Source of the DNA: Arcicella rigui
Lineage (GTDB): Bacteria; Bacteroidota; Bacteroidia; Cytophagales; Spirosomataceae
Assembly: GCF_034929435.1 (NCBI RefSeq)
Contig: NZ_JAYFUM010000022.1
Span: forward strand, 76,902 to 140,901
Direction of reading: 5' to 3'
Length of the DNA: 64,000 nt
The notes below the pieces were generated by a model that worked only from the letters and a program-made list of their open reading frames with translations, was not told where the DNA came from and did no database searches. This document shows, piece by piece, positions 49,629 to 58,526 of this stretch (the stretch's first letter is position 1; each line of letters starts with the position of its first letter). A program made the translations under genes and the position numbers.

Positions 49629-50582
49629 ATGAAGAAAATCATATACTTAATTACATTTTTATTTTTATCCATCAATATTTTTGCTCAAGAAGGCGAAAAA
49701 ATGGGTATCAAATTCACTGAATTTGAAGCAGTAAAGAAAATAGCTATCAAGAATTTAGATAAAGATACTTATGTAAAAGATGGCAATTTTGTATTAGATA
49801 ACAGTACTTCTCCTTACATTTTTAAGTTTTCGGACGGAATCGAACGTAGAATTTACCTCTATAAAGTACTTGAGTCGGCTGGGATGAAAGAAATTGCTAA
49901 TTTATTAATTTTCACCACTCCAAAAGATGGAAAACGTATCAATTTAGTTGTACCAAATCCTTTGGCAGAAAAAGAAACTTGGGGAAAATATATTGATGAT
50001 TTAAAAGATGGAGAAAAATCAGTTTCTGGCTTTTCATCTTGTATAGCTTTTGTACTTGCGAAAGAATTTTCAGGCGTTGCTGGTGAAAAAGGTAAAGAAG
50101 AAGATAAGTACGAATACTGTTTTGCGGCTGATGCTAAAGTGACGATGGCGGATGGACAAATGAAAAATATCAGCGAGGTAAAGGTCGGTGATAAAGTAAT
50201 TTCTTATAATACCGTTAAGAAATCAGCGGAATTTACAACGGTAGAAAAGGTTGATATTCATGAAAACAAAGAGTTTGAAATTTTGAAAGTTCTTTTGGTT
50301 GACCCCAACGAAATGGTAACGGCTTCGCTGAATGTAAAGTATCGTTTGAAATCATTAGAAGCTACGGCTAATCACCCGATTCTTACAGACAAAGGTAGCG
50401 TGAAAATGGGAGATTTAAAGGTTGGACAAAGTGTTTATGTCTTTGATAATGAATTAAATACCTTTAAAAAATACAATATTTTTCTTGTAAATACAGGAAA
50501 TAAAAAAGTTAATAAAGTTTATAACTTAATAACCGAAAAAAATAATTATCTTGTAAACTCAGTAGTGGTTTTAAAGAAATAA
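49629..50582 (+). CDS. secreted protein with C-terminal Hint (hedgehog/intein) domain
   Basis: 317 residues. Signal peptide MKKIIYLITFLFLSINIFAQ. Residues ~25-150 are an unknown beta/alpha domain with GFSSCIAFVLA. Residues ~164-317 fit a Hint domain: block A at Cys164 (YCFAADAKVTMADG), then ISEVKVGDKVISY, block B T246-x2-H249 (EATANHPILTDKG), MGDLKVGQSVYV, and the end NLITEKNNYLVNSVVV. There is no downstream extein and no terminal His-Asn pair, so a self-cutting hedgehog-like reaction at Cys164 or inactive binding is possible. It is 44 bp after the amine oxidase gene. Confidence 0.75.
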   Translation: MKKIIYLITFLFLSINIFAQEGEKMGIKFTEFEAVKKIAIKNLDKDTYVKDGNFVLDNSTSPYIFKFSDGIERRIYLYKVLESAGMKEIANLLIFTTPKDGKRINLVVPNPLAEKETWGKYIDDLKDGEKSVSGFSSCIAFVLAKEFSGVAGEKGKEEDKYEYCFAADAKVTMADGQMKNISEVKVGDKVISYNTVKKSAEFTTVEKVDIHENKEFEILKVLLVDPNEMVTASLNVKYRLKSLEATANHPILTDKGSVKMGDLKVGQSVYVFDNELNTFKKYNIFLVNTGNKKVNKVYNLITEKNNYLVNSVVVLKK

Positions 50583-50759
50583 CGATATTTAATTTTTTGA
50601 GATTGTTTTTGGATATTTCCGTAAATCCTTTCTCCTTTGGGGAAGGGATTTATTTTTTTCTATACATTTTAATAGTACTATTGAAATTAAAATTTGCCAA
50701 AAAAATATTGAAAGTGAAAAAAAAAATCAATAAAGTTATATTTTTATTAAAAATTGTTT

Positions 50760-50767
50760 TACCTTTG
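50760..50767 (+). promoter_or_regulatory. candidate -7 box of the DUF4136 gene
   Basis: TACCTTTG matches TAnnTTTG, 45 bp before the ATG at 50812. The preceding ~25 bp are AT-rich with only weak -33 similarity. Confidence 0.5.
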
Positions 50768-50811
50768 TAAAGGCTTAAACGCCAATATCCAAAAACAATC
50801 AATAAAAATTA

Positions 50812-51354
50812 ATGAAACGTACAGTTGTTGCAACATTCATTGTTGGGCTACTGTTCGCTTCTTGTACTCGAAATCAAATTTCTGTAAAGGCAAATAATGA
50901 TTTCCAAGTAAATAATAGCGAAAATCGTTCTTTTACAGTCGTTCAAGAAGCAAGTAATCGGCAAGAGTGGAAATTACCGTTAAACGAAATGGTAATTGTT
51001 GAAGAGATTGAAAAACAAATGAGAATAAGAGGTTATGTAGAAAGCGAAAAAAATGCTGATGTATTAATCACTTATTCGATTTACAATAAAAATCTCATGT
51101 TACAAGAAGTAAAGAAAATCAATACTTCTGTACACAAAGAAACGCTTGATGTATATAGAAAAAAGCTTGTTAATGGAACATTGATAATCACAATGATTGA
51201 CCAAAACACAAGTAAAGTTTTCTGGACAGGTTATGCTTCGAAAATATTGAAATCACAAAAAAGCTTGGAAAACAGAGATTTAAAAAATATTACCAGAGCA
51301 ATTTTTGATAATTATAGATTAACCGCCAATCATTTTTTGGCAAAAAACAACTAA
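50812..51354 (+). CDS. DUF4136-like lipoprotein
   Basis: 180 residues with lipobox LFASC (Cys18). The body has EMVIVEEIEKQMRIRGYVESEKNADVLITYSIYNKN and VNGTLIITMIDQNTSKVFWTGYASK, the pattern of DUF4136 outer-membrane lipoproteins, where a helix precedes a strand ending in GTL.I..D. Function unknown. A terminator follows at 51396-51424. Confidence 0.8.
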   Translation: MKRTVVATFIVGLLFASCTRNQISVKANNDFQVNNSENRSFTVVQEASNRQEWKLPLNEMVIVEEIEKQMRIRGYVESEKNADVLITYSIYNKNLMLQEVKKINTSVHKETLDVYRKKLVNGTLIITMIDQNTSKVFWTGYASKILKSQKSLENRDLKNITRAIFDNYRLTANHFLAKNN

Positions 51355-51395
51355 CAACTCCTCTTATTCATACCATTTAACAATGAAGCTCTGAG

Positions 51396-51424
51396 ACCTC
51401 GGCTATCGGCCGAGGTTTTTTATT
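51396..51424 (+). terminator. intrinsic terminator after the DUF4136 gene
   Basis: ACCTCGGC and GCCGAGGT enclose a short loop, followed by TTTTTTATTTT. It also overlaps the stop codon region of the minus-strand GSCFA gene. Confidence 0.8.
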
Positions 51425-52391
51425 TTATAAGGATTTTCACCCTTGCTATTTCCTCAGAAACATCTACTTTTAATGAGATATTTTCTAAGTCGTTTAGCAA
51501 TTTTATCAGAAATTTTTGATGTGCTTCCGACTTTTCGTTGAATGGACGATGTGCCAATCGCATACTTATTTGTTGCCAATCTTTTTGAAACTTTTTTAGA
51601 TTTTCATCAAAATATGTTTCTGAAAACTTATCAAAAATATAGCCTTCGGCTACATCGTTGGGGTGAATTAAATCTGCTTTGTAGAAACGATAATCTCGTA
51701 AATCGTCCATCATAATTTCATAGGCAGGGAAGTATTCAACCGATTCATAATCGGTTGTCAAATAATGACAGGCTGCTCGAAGAATTGATTTTGAGACTTG
51801 GTTTTCGGGAATGCCATCTTTTGTATGCCTTACGGGTGAAACCGTTAGAACAATACGTAAGTTTGGATTGATGTCCTTTAATTCTTGATATAATACCGCA
51901 AAACTTTTACAAATATCCTTGACGCTTAGTAAGTCTTTTTCAAACAAACGGGCAGGCATTTTGTGGCAATTAGCAACAAAAGTTGGAGGTTCGGAAAAAC
52001 GGTAAGCAAAAGCTGTTCCGAATGTGATAAATAGAAAATCTGTTTTGGGTAAAGCTTGTTGATAATCTTGAAGTTGAAGTTTGATTTTTTCAGCTAAAGT
52101 TTCTTGTGTTTCTGCAAAAAACTGTGAGTGAAAATCATAGTGAAACCACGCTTCTTGGTTTTCAAGAAACAGTCGGTTATCGGCAACAAGATAATTGGGA
52201 GAAAGAAGTTTGAAGATTGAAAGAGGATTAAAGAGCGTTCCGAAAGGATTTACTTCTACTTTCAATTTATTTGATTTCAAACGATTCCCAACTACATCGG
52301 CAAAACATGAGCCAAAAGTAAGTAATTGGGAATCGAGTGAAATTTTTTGCCTCACTGCTGGCATCGGAAAACTTGTCCTAAATTCAGCCAT
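51420..52391 (-). CDS. GSCFA domain-containing protein
   Basis: 323 residues. The name motif is LLTFGSCFADVVGNRL (28-43), followed by EVNPFGTLFNPLSI and, later, TFGTAFAYRF and RIVLTVSPVRH. These are SGNH-like folds and may be esterases or glycan acyl enzymes, but no activity is known for the family. Ser31 of GSCFA is a candidate nucleophile. It starts 8 bp after the DUF4249 gene. Confidence 0.92.
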   Translation of the reverse strand: MAEFRTSFPMPAVRQKISLDSQLLTFGSCFADVVGNRLKSNKLKVEVNPFGTLFNPLSIFKLLSPNYLVADNRLFLENQEAWFHYDFHSQFFAETQETLAEKIKLQLQDYQQALPKTDFLFITFGTAFAYRFSEPPTFVANCHKMPARLFEKDLLSVKDICKSFAVLYQELKDINPNLRIVLTVSPVRHTKDGIPENQVSKSILRAACHYLTTDYESVEYFPAYEIMMDDLRDYRFYKADLIHPNDVAEGYIFDKFSETYFDENLKKFQKDWQQISMRLAHRPFNEKSEAHQKFLIKLLNDLENISLKVDVSEEIARVKILIK

Positions 52392-52399
52392 GAGTTGTA

Positions 52400-53263
52400 T
52401 TATTTTTGTTTTACCAAAAACGATAAAGTATCAGCATTTACTCCAGTGAAAATTCCTAAACCATTTGTAATAGTTGTAGGAGGGGTAGTAATATTCTGCG
52501 AAGTACTTCCTGTACTGTTGTACAAAGCTGCGTAGTCGGGGTTTACTTTCAACAATACAAGATTGTGTTTGCCGAAATATTCAAACTGCTGTGAACGCAA
52601 TTGTGTAGCCGTACCCAATACTGGCTGACTACGAAAACGACGATTGATTTCGGCAGAAGTAACTGTAGTTGGTAGAGTAACGATTAGAACTGGATTTTCC
52701 TCAATGTTGTCAACTACAACGAAATGATATTCACTCTTAGGATTACTCCAAGTAAGGTTTACGTCGCTATTTTCGTCGATTCCCCCACCGAAACCACCAC
52801 CAGAACTAAGGTTTAGTTTAGTACGAGCAATAGAAGTAACATCAGATTTGAAATCAACAGGTTTTGTTGGAATAATGGTACTTGCAGAAACCGTTTTACC
52901 ATTATAGACAAATGATAAAGTATAGGTTTTACCAACGGCTAATTTTACCTTATTGTCTGATTCATACACACCGCTGTCTAAAGACGTAAGGGCATAAGTA
53001 TTAGTACCATCCGAGATTTTAATATCTAAGCCATTGATTGGAGCTTCGGTATTTGAAGTATCTTCTGCATAAGCAATTTCTTTTTTTACTTTCAGAGAAA
53101 TGGGTCTGCCGGCTATAAGATAGGCTTCAACGATTGGTTTTGCTTCGATAGAAAGCGTACCGACATCTTCAGTACAAGCTGTAAGCCCGCCCAACAAGGA
53201 TATGATTATTGCAAAAGTATAATACTTTTTTTGTAAGAGTATGTTTTTAATTTTTGATTTCAT
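52400..53263 (-). CDS. DUF4249 lipoprotein
   Basis: 287 residues. Signal and lipobox GLTAC near residues 26-30. EAKPIVEAYLIAGRPISLKVKKEIAYAED and GLDIKISDGTNTYALTSLDSGVYES are typical of DUF4249, which is almost always next to a TonB receptor. It lies 71 bp after the receptor gene on the same strand and so is its partner surface lipoprotein. Confidence 0.9.
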   Translation of the reverse strand: MKSKIKNILLQKKYYTFAIIISLLGGLTACTEDVGTLSIEAKPIVEAYLIAGRPISLKVKKEIAYAEDTSNTEAPINGLDIKISDGTNTYALTSLDSGVYESDNKVKLAVGKTYTLSFVYNGKTVSASTIIPTKPVDFKSDVTSIARTKLNLSSGGGFGGGIDENSDVNLTWSNPKSEYHFVVVDNIEENPVLIVTLPTTVTSAEINRRFRSQPVLGTATQLRSQQFEYFGKHNLVLLKVNPDYAALYNSTGSTSQNITTPPTTITNGLGIFTGVNADTLSFLVKQK

Positions 53264-53334
53264 TTTGAGTCTTTTTTTAGCAAAACCAACAATTTGAAGT
53301 TGTTTTTCAAATTGTTGGCTGGCAAATATCCTAT

Positions 53335-56175
53335 TTACTTAAACTTATAACTGAAAGTAATATTTGGCGTAAAGCCTAAATAATTTACATCTGTAATAGA
53401 TAAGTACTTGTCTCCAGTAGTAGCGTCTGTAACTGTTTGGTATTTTTTATACCATACGTTTGTACGTCCGTAAGCATTGAAAATAGAGAAACCGATACTT
53501 CCATGCGAGAAGTTATAAGTAGCCGAAAGGTCTAAACGATGTGATGCTGGCAAACGGTTTCCGTTGGTTACCGATGGGTCTGTAAAGTCTTTTTCGCTTC
53601 CATCTAAAAGTTTCACGGTATAACCTCCTACGATTGAAGTATAAGGTTTTCCAGAAGCATAAATCCAAGTAGCACCTAAATCCCAACGTCCTAATTTATA
53701 AATATTCACAGATTTGAACTCGTGGCGAACATCAAAGTTTGATGGGAAAGAGTTGGCTGAAAACTGAGCAATATATTTATCTGAATGAGCAAAAGTATAA
53801 CCAACCCAACCCGTATAATCACCGAATTTTCTTTGAATCAAGAAGTCGATACCTTTTACTTTTCCTGTTCCGTTGAAGAAGGTCTCGTTGGCAATTAAGC
53901 CAGCACCAATTTGCGGAGCAAAACGAAGTGTATAACGAGTATCGTTCATGATGTCTTTGTAATAACCTTCTACGTCGAACAAGTAATCGTCGATTTCATA
54001 ACTGAAACCAAGAATGTAATGTCTTGAAGAAGTAACAGGCAAGTACGAATTGTTTGCCAATACCCAGAAATTACGGCTACCGTTTGAAATATCTTCACGT
54101 TCTACCTGTTTCGCAAATTGGTAGTAAAGTCCCCAAGCTCCTTTGAATTTCAATTGGTCGTTTACAGCAAAAGTACCTGAAAGTCTTGGCTCAAAATAAT
54201 ATTTTCCAGTTACGTCAAAGTAGTTGGCTCTTACACCGCCTTTTAAAACCAATTTGTTATTAAACAATTTCAATTGGTCTTGTAAATAGGCTGTTAATAA
54301 ACTTCCTTTATCGTTTTTAGCGATAATTACTGTGGTATCGTTCTGGCTGTTCGAGTACTGTACATTCAGCCTTGTAGCTTGAATACCAAAGGCAATTTGG
54401 TTGGTTTTAGAAGTATTGTACTCAATATCTGTTTTAGCAGAAAAATCTTTCAAATCGTTACTTTCGATAGAACCAAACTTAATCGTTGTAGTTTCGTTAT
54501 TTCTTACGAACGAGCCATTGCTGGTGTTATCACGATTACTGAAAAAGTTTGAGTAGCTAATCAAAGTATTTGTATAGAATTTGTCACTCCATTTTTTCGA
54601 CCATTTCAAACTTGAACCAGTATTTCCCCATTTAGAAAGGTCGGTATTGCTGATACCGCCACCACCACCAAATGGTAAATTAATGCTTTGAGAGTTATCT
54701 AAATAATCATCTCCGTTATAAATACTTAAAGTTACGTTTTCGTTTTCAGAAGGTTTAAAAGTAACTTTTCCATTCAAATCATAAAAATACGAAGTAGCGG
54801 TTTGTGCATTTTGCGACTGTCTGAATCTTCCACCTAAATTACCCTGTGCATTGGTTGAACTTGAGTTGAAAGTATTAAAGATTTTGTTGTAAAGAGGCCC
54901 AGCCCAAGAGCGTCTTCCTGCCACCGAAAAAGTTACTTTTTTATTTTTCGTCACTGGCCCTTCTGCCCAAACGTTGGCACTAATCAAACTTAAATCTCCA
55001 CCAAAGTTTACTTCACGTTTGTTCCCGTCTTTACTCGTAATTTCAACTACTGATGAAATCCTTCCACCGAATTTCGCATCAAAACCACCTTTGTACAATT
55101 GTACGTCTTTGATTGGGTTTGAGTTGAAAGCCGAGAAGAAACCATAGAGATGGTCAACGTAATAAACGGTAAAACCGTCATATAACACTAAGTTTTGGTC
55201 TGGCGTACCACCACGAACATACAAACCAGAAGAAGACTGATTGGCAGCACTGATACCGGGCATTAATTGGAAAGCTCTGAAAATATCTTTTTCACCAACG
55301 TTTGGCAACTTGGCGATATTTCTTGGTGTCATTTTAAACATACCGATTGTTTCGGCAGCTTTCAATACTTCTGTTTTTTCACCTTTTACTACCACTTCAT
55401 CCAATTCTGTATTATCAGGTTCCATCTCGATAGTAATACCAGAAATAGGAGCATCAGGCACGAGTTTGATAGTAGTTGTTACGTAACCAATGTAGCTCAA
55501 AACCAAAGTAGTGGTATCGGTAGGTACTTTTAGCAAAGTAAAGTAACCATCAACGTTGGTTTGTGTACCCGTTCTGTTACTTTTTACCATGATGTTTACG
55601 AATGGAAGTGGTTCTGCCGAACGAGTATCAATAATTCTACCTGTGAAAGTAAAATTAAATTTAGTAGCAGGTTTTACTACTTGGCGGCGAACATTGGTAG
55701 TAGCAATCTCAGAAATAGCTGGGCGATTAACGGCAACTTGTGTTGTTGTCCCATTCGGTGCAGTTGGCGAAATACCAGCATCAGCGATAGGAGGGGCTGC
55801 TACCGAGGAGTTCCCTCCGTAATAAGTACCACTGTTGTAGCTACTTTTTACATATACTTTCTGTGTTTTAGGAATAATATGTACTACTTGGTTATCATCA
55901 ACATAAAACTTTAAGCCAGAACCTTTCAAAAGTCCTCTCATACCAGTTTCCAAAGACATATTATCGAACCAATAACTTGCATAAACGCCTTTTACTTTGG
56001 CAGGGTCAAAGATAAATTTTGCACCTACTTTACTTTCTAAATCTGATAAAATTTCAGCTAATGGTCGGTTATTATAAAATTCATCCTTTATAGTAATCCC
56101 AGTTGTTGTTGTAACCTGCGAAAATACTTTCAGTGAGAATAGTACTAAAGTGGTTAAGAGAAAAAGTTTTTTCAT
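53335..56175 (-). CDS. TonB-dependent receptor with STN domain, DUF4249-linked
   Basis: 946 residues from the ATG at 56175 (MKKLFLLTTLVLFSLKVFSQ); a TTG three codons upstream is not used. After the signal peptide there is a secretin/TonB short N-terminal domain (RPLAEILSDLESKVGAKFIFDP), a linker rich in Gly, Ser and Thr, a carboxypeptidase-like domain (FTGRIIDTRSAEPLPFVNIMVKSNR), a plug and a barrel. The STN domain usually passes a signal to an anti-sigma factor, but no sigma/anti-sigma pair lies here. With DUF4249 it imports an unknown ligand. Confidence 0.92.
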   Translation of the reverse strand: MKKLFLLTTLVLFSLKVFSQVTTTTGITIKDEFYNNRPLAEILSDLESKVGAKFIFDPAKVKGVYASYWFDNMSLETGMRGLLKGSGLKFYVDDNQVVHIIPKTQKVYVKSSYNSGTYYGGNSSVAAPPIADAGISPTAPNGTTTQVAVNRPAISEIATTNVRRQVVKPATKFNFTFTGRIIDTRSAEPLPFVNIMVKSNRTGTQTNVDGYFTLLKVPTDTTTLVLSYIGYVTTTIKLVPDAPISGITIEMEPDNTELDEVVVKGEKTEVLKAAETIGMFKMTPRNIAKLPNVGEKDIFRAFQLMPGISAANQSSSGLYVRGGTPDQNLVLYDGFTVYYVDHLYGFFSAFNSNPIKDVQLYKGGFDAKFGGRISSVVEITSKDGNKREVNFGGDLSLISANVWAEGPVTKNKKVTFSVAGRRSWAGPLYNKIFNTFNSSSTNAQGNLGGRFRQSQNAQTATSYFYDLNGKVTFKPSENENVTLSIYNGDDYLDNSQSINLPFGGGGGISNTDLSKWGNTGSSLKWSKKWSDKFYTNTLISYSNFFSNRDNTSNGSFVRNNETTTIKFGSIESNDLKDFSAKTDIEYNTSKTNQIAFGIQATRLNVQYSNSQNDTTVIIAKNDKGSLLTAYLQDQLKLFNNKLVLKGGVRANYFDVTGKYYFEPRLSGTFAVNDQLKFKGAWGLYYQFAKQVEREDISNGSRNFWVLANNSYLPVTSSRHYILGFSYEIDDYLFDVEGYYKDIMNDTRYTLRFAPQIGAGLIANETFFNGTGKVKGIDFLIQRKFGDYTGWVGYTFAHSDKYIAQFSANSFPSNFDVRHEFKSVNIYKLGRWDLGATWIYASGKPYTSIVGGYTVKLLDGSEKDFTDPSVTNGNRLPASHRLDLSATYNFSHGSIGFSIFNAYGRTNVWYKKYQTVTDATTGDKYLSITDVNYLGFTPNITFSYKFK

Positions 56176-56336
56176 GAAATACAATTGATTTATTCTGAAT
56201 ACAAAGTTAGGGCAATCTTCTCATAAATTACCACTTACTTTAGAATACATGAAATAGACTGTTATTATTGTGGAGGAGTTGCGTTAAAAATTGTTAAATC
56301 TTGTCTTTTTCTGATAAAATCCTGAAATGTGTATAG

Positions 56337-57056
56337 CTATTGACCGAGCGTTTTGAAGAAACTTTCGGAATAACTTTCACTAATGGGAATTTGAGCATTG
56401 CCAATTTTTATCTTTAGATTTCGGATAGATTCTATTTTTTCTAAAGAAACAATAAAGGATTTGTGTACTCTGAAATACGAGGAAGAAGGAAGTTTTTCTT
56501 CAATAGCTTTCATCGTCATACGAGTAACGATAGGCTTAGAAGACGACTCTACGTAGATTTTGATATAATCTTTCAAGCCTTCGATATAGGTAATATCTTC
56601 AATTTTAATTTTTACCAAAGAGTAATCGGCATTCACAAAAATAGAGGATACTTGGTCGGGCTTTGGAGTTGTATGTTCTTCTGAAACTGCTTTTTGCTTG
56701 AGGCTGTGTAGTTCTGAGGCTTTATTAACGGCTTTTAAAAAACGCTCGAAGTCAATCGGTTTTAATAAATAATCCACCACATCCAGTTCAAAACCTTCGA
56801 GTGCGTACTGTTTGTAGGCAGTTACGAAAATCACCATGGGTTTAGTTTTCAAACTTTGTAAAAACTGCACACCCGTAATTCCCGGCATCTGAATATCCAG
56901 AAACATCAAATCTATATGATTGTTTTGAAGTGTTTCAATGGCATCAAAGGCGTTTTTACAACGTTTTACCAGATTTAAGAAAGGAACTTTTTGAATGTTA
57001 TCTTCCAATAAATCAAGGGCAAGGTTTTCGTCATCTACTGCAATACAATTAAGCAT
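56337..57056 (-). CDS. LytTR-family response regulator
   Basis: 239 residues from the ATG at 57056 (MLNCIAVDDEN). The receiver domain has acidic Asp8-Asp9, phosphorylation site Asp54 (MFLDIQMPG) and Lys in LLKPIDF. The C-terminal part (from about 145) is a LytTR DNA-binding domain (IFVNADYSLVKIKIEDITYIEGLKDYIKI ... RVHKSFIVSLEKIES, read in pieces). It lies 82 bp after its histidine kinase and 162 bp before the receptor gene on the same strand. Its targets may include the receptor, but this is inference. Confidence 0.92.
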   Translation of the reverse strand: MLNCIAVDDENLALDLLEDNIQKVPFLNLVKRCKNAFDAIETLQNNHIDLMFLDIQMPGITGVQFLQSLKTKPMVIFVTAYKQYALEGFELDVVDYLLKPIDFERFLKAVNKASELHSLKQKAVSEEHTTPKPDQVSSIFVNADYSLVKIKIEDITYIEGLKDYIKIYVESSSKPIVTRMTMKAIEEKLPSSSYFRVHKSFIVSLEKIESIRNLKIKIGNAQIPISESYSESFFKTLGQ

Positions 57057-57137
57057 AATTAATTTTTTTATCAATGGTTAATGATGTAACTAAGTAATGA
57101 ATACGATTTGATTTTGTACTCAGTGGTCTGCCACTAC

Positions 57138-58184
57138 TTATTCATCTTTTCTGATAATTACCAATTTTATGGTATAATACTCGTCGCCATCACTAATGAT
57201 AAGCTGATGATTATCAGGATAAAGTAGTTCTAATCTTCGCTTTACGTTGTTTAGTCCAATACCCGAAGCTTGGTCTTTACTTTCCTGAAACTGCTTATTT
57301 ACTTTGTTTCGTACCTCAAAAGTAAGGCTATTTTTTTCAGTTGTTAAAGCAATGTCAATTGTTGGATTGATAATCATGCCTACGCCATGTTTGAAAGAAT
57401 TTTCTACAAATGGAATCAGCAACATGGGTTCAATCGTTTGATGCGTATCTGAATTATTGATACAAAAATTGATAGCAATATCGTCGCCAAAACGTAATTG
57501 CTGCAATTCAATATAGGCTTTGAGGTACTGAGCTTCTCTTTCTAAGGTCACCATGGCATCGTCTGACTCATAAAGCATATAACGCATCAAGTCAGAAAGT
57601 TTTACTACCACAGGTTCTACTCGTTCAGGTTTGCGTCTTGATAAAGAAACGATACTGTTGAGTACATTAAAAATAAAATGTGGGCTAATCTGTGAACGAA
57701 GAAAAGAAAGCTCTGATTTCAAACGTTCGTTTTCTTGTTCTTTTTTACTTTTTTCGTCTTCTAAACTATCCGATACAATTCTGTAAGAAGTACTGATGGC
57801 TAAAAAGAATAAAAGTTGGAAAGTAAAACCTGTTCTTGGAATATTTCTGGCATGAAAAAACACCGTTCGGACGATAGCATTAAAGAAAAATACTGCTGCA
57901 ATCGTACAAACCAATGAAAACAAGTACCAGCCTATTCCCTTCTTTTTGAGAATTTTAGGAACAAGTAAATTACTATTAAGGTAAAAAAATGGAATGTTTA
58001 GCAAAGTAAAAATAGAAAAAAGTACCATGATGGATACTTTCGGGGTAGCTGGAATATGGCGTATAATATTACGTGGAGGCTCTGGATTCTGGGGTTGAAC
58101 CAAGAAAGGTAAAGCCAACATAAAAGCCCAAAAAGCAATATGCAGAAAGATTACTTGATATTTAGAAAGAGAGCTTTTTGCCAT
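57138..58184 (-). CDS. LytS/YesM-type sensor histidine kinase
   Basis: 348 residues from the ATG at 58184 (MAKSSLSKYQ). Four membrane helices in the first ~140 residues, then a short coiled linker and the His_kinase domain: SQISPHFIFNVLNSI with phospho-acceptor His169, then a GHKL ATPase domain with NSFKHGVG and GIGLNNVKRRLELLY. No extracytoplasmic sensor domain, so sensing is by the membrane part. Pairs with the regulator at 57056. Confidence 0.92.
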   Translation of the reverse strand: MAKSSLSKYQVIFLHIAFWAFMLALPFLVQPQNPEPPRNIIRHIPATPKVSIMVLFSIFTLLNIPFFYLNSNLLVPKILKKKGIGWYLFSLVCTIAAVFFFNAIVRTVFFHARNIPRTGFTFQLLFFLAISTSYRIVSDSLEDEKSKKEQENERLKSELSFLRSQISPHFIFNVLNSIVSLSRRKPERVEPVVVKLSDLMRYMLYESDDAMVTLEREAQYLKAYIELQQLRFGDDIAINFCINNSDTHQTIEPMLLIPFVENSFKHGVGMIINPTIDIALTTEKNSLTFEVRNKVNKQFQESKDQASGIGLNNVKRRLELLYPDNHQLIISDGDEYYTIKLVIIRKDE

Positions 58185-58214
58185 GTAACAATTACTGAAT
58201 GATGTTGTGTACAA

Positions 58215-58438
58215 ATGTAATTAAATAAACATTGCCCATGATACAGAAACATACTTTTAAAGAATTTATATAGACCATTTCGCTCAATCAAGCGACATGA
58301 AAGGGAGAAAAAATTTTTACAAGTATGGATGAAAGATTTCGTTTCCCTCTTTTAAAATAACATTTTCAAAAAAATACTTGAAGAGATTCCTGAAAATATT
58401 TAGAGAGAAGTACTTAAACAAATTATGTTTTTTGAATA
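58215..58438. other. intergenic region upstream of the kinase
   Basis: AT-rich, ~220 bp, with no ORF. Presumed promoter of the kinase gene, but no exact TAnnTTTG box was found. Confidence 0.35.
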
Positions 58439-58480
58439 AAAAAACCTTCAATCAAAAACATAATTTCGATTGAAGGTTTT
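58439..58480 (-). terminator. intrinsic terminator after the Gfo/Idh/MocA gene
   Basis: AAAACCTTCAATC (58441-58453) pairs with GATTGAAGGTTTT (58468-58480); on the minus strand a T-rich run follows. It is 47 bp past the stop codon of the gene ending at 58527. Confidence 0.8.
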
Positions 58481-58526
58481 ATGATTAAAGCAAAATCAAT
58501 GCACAATTGATTGATTTTCTGTATGC

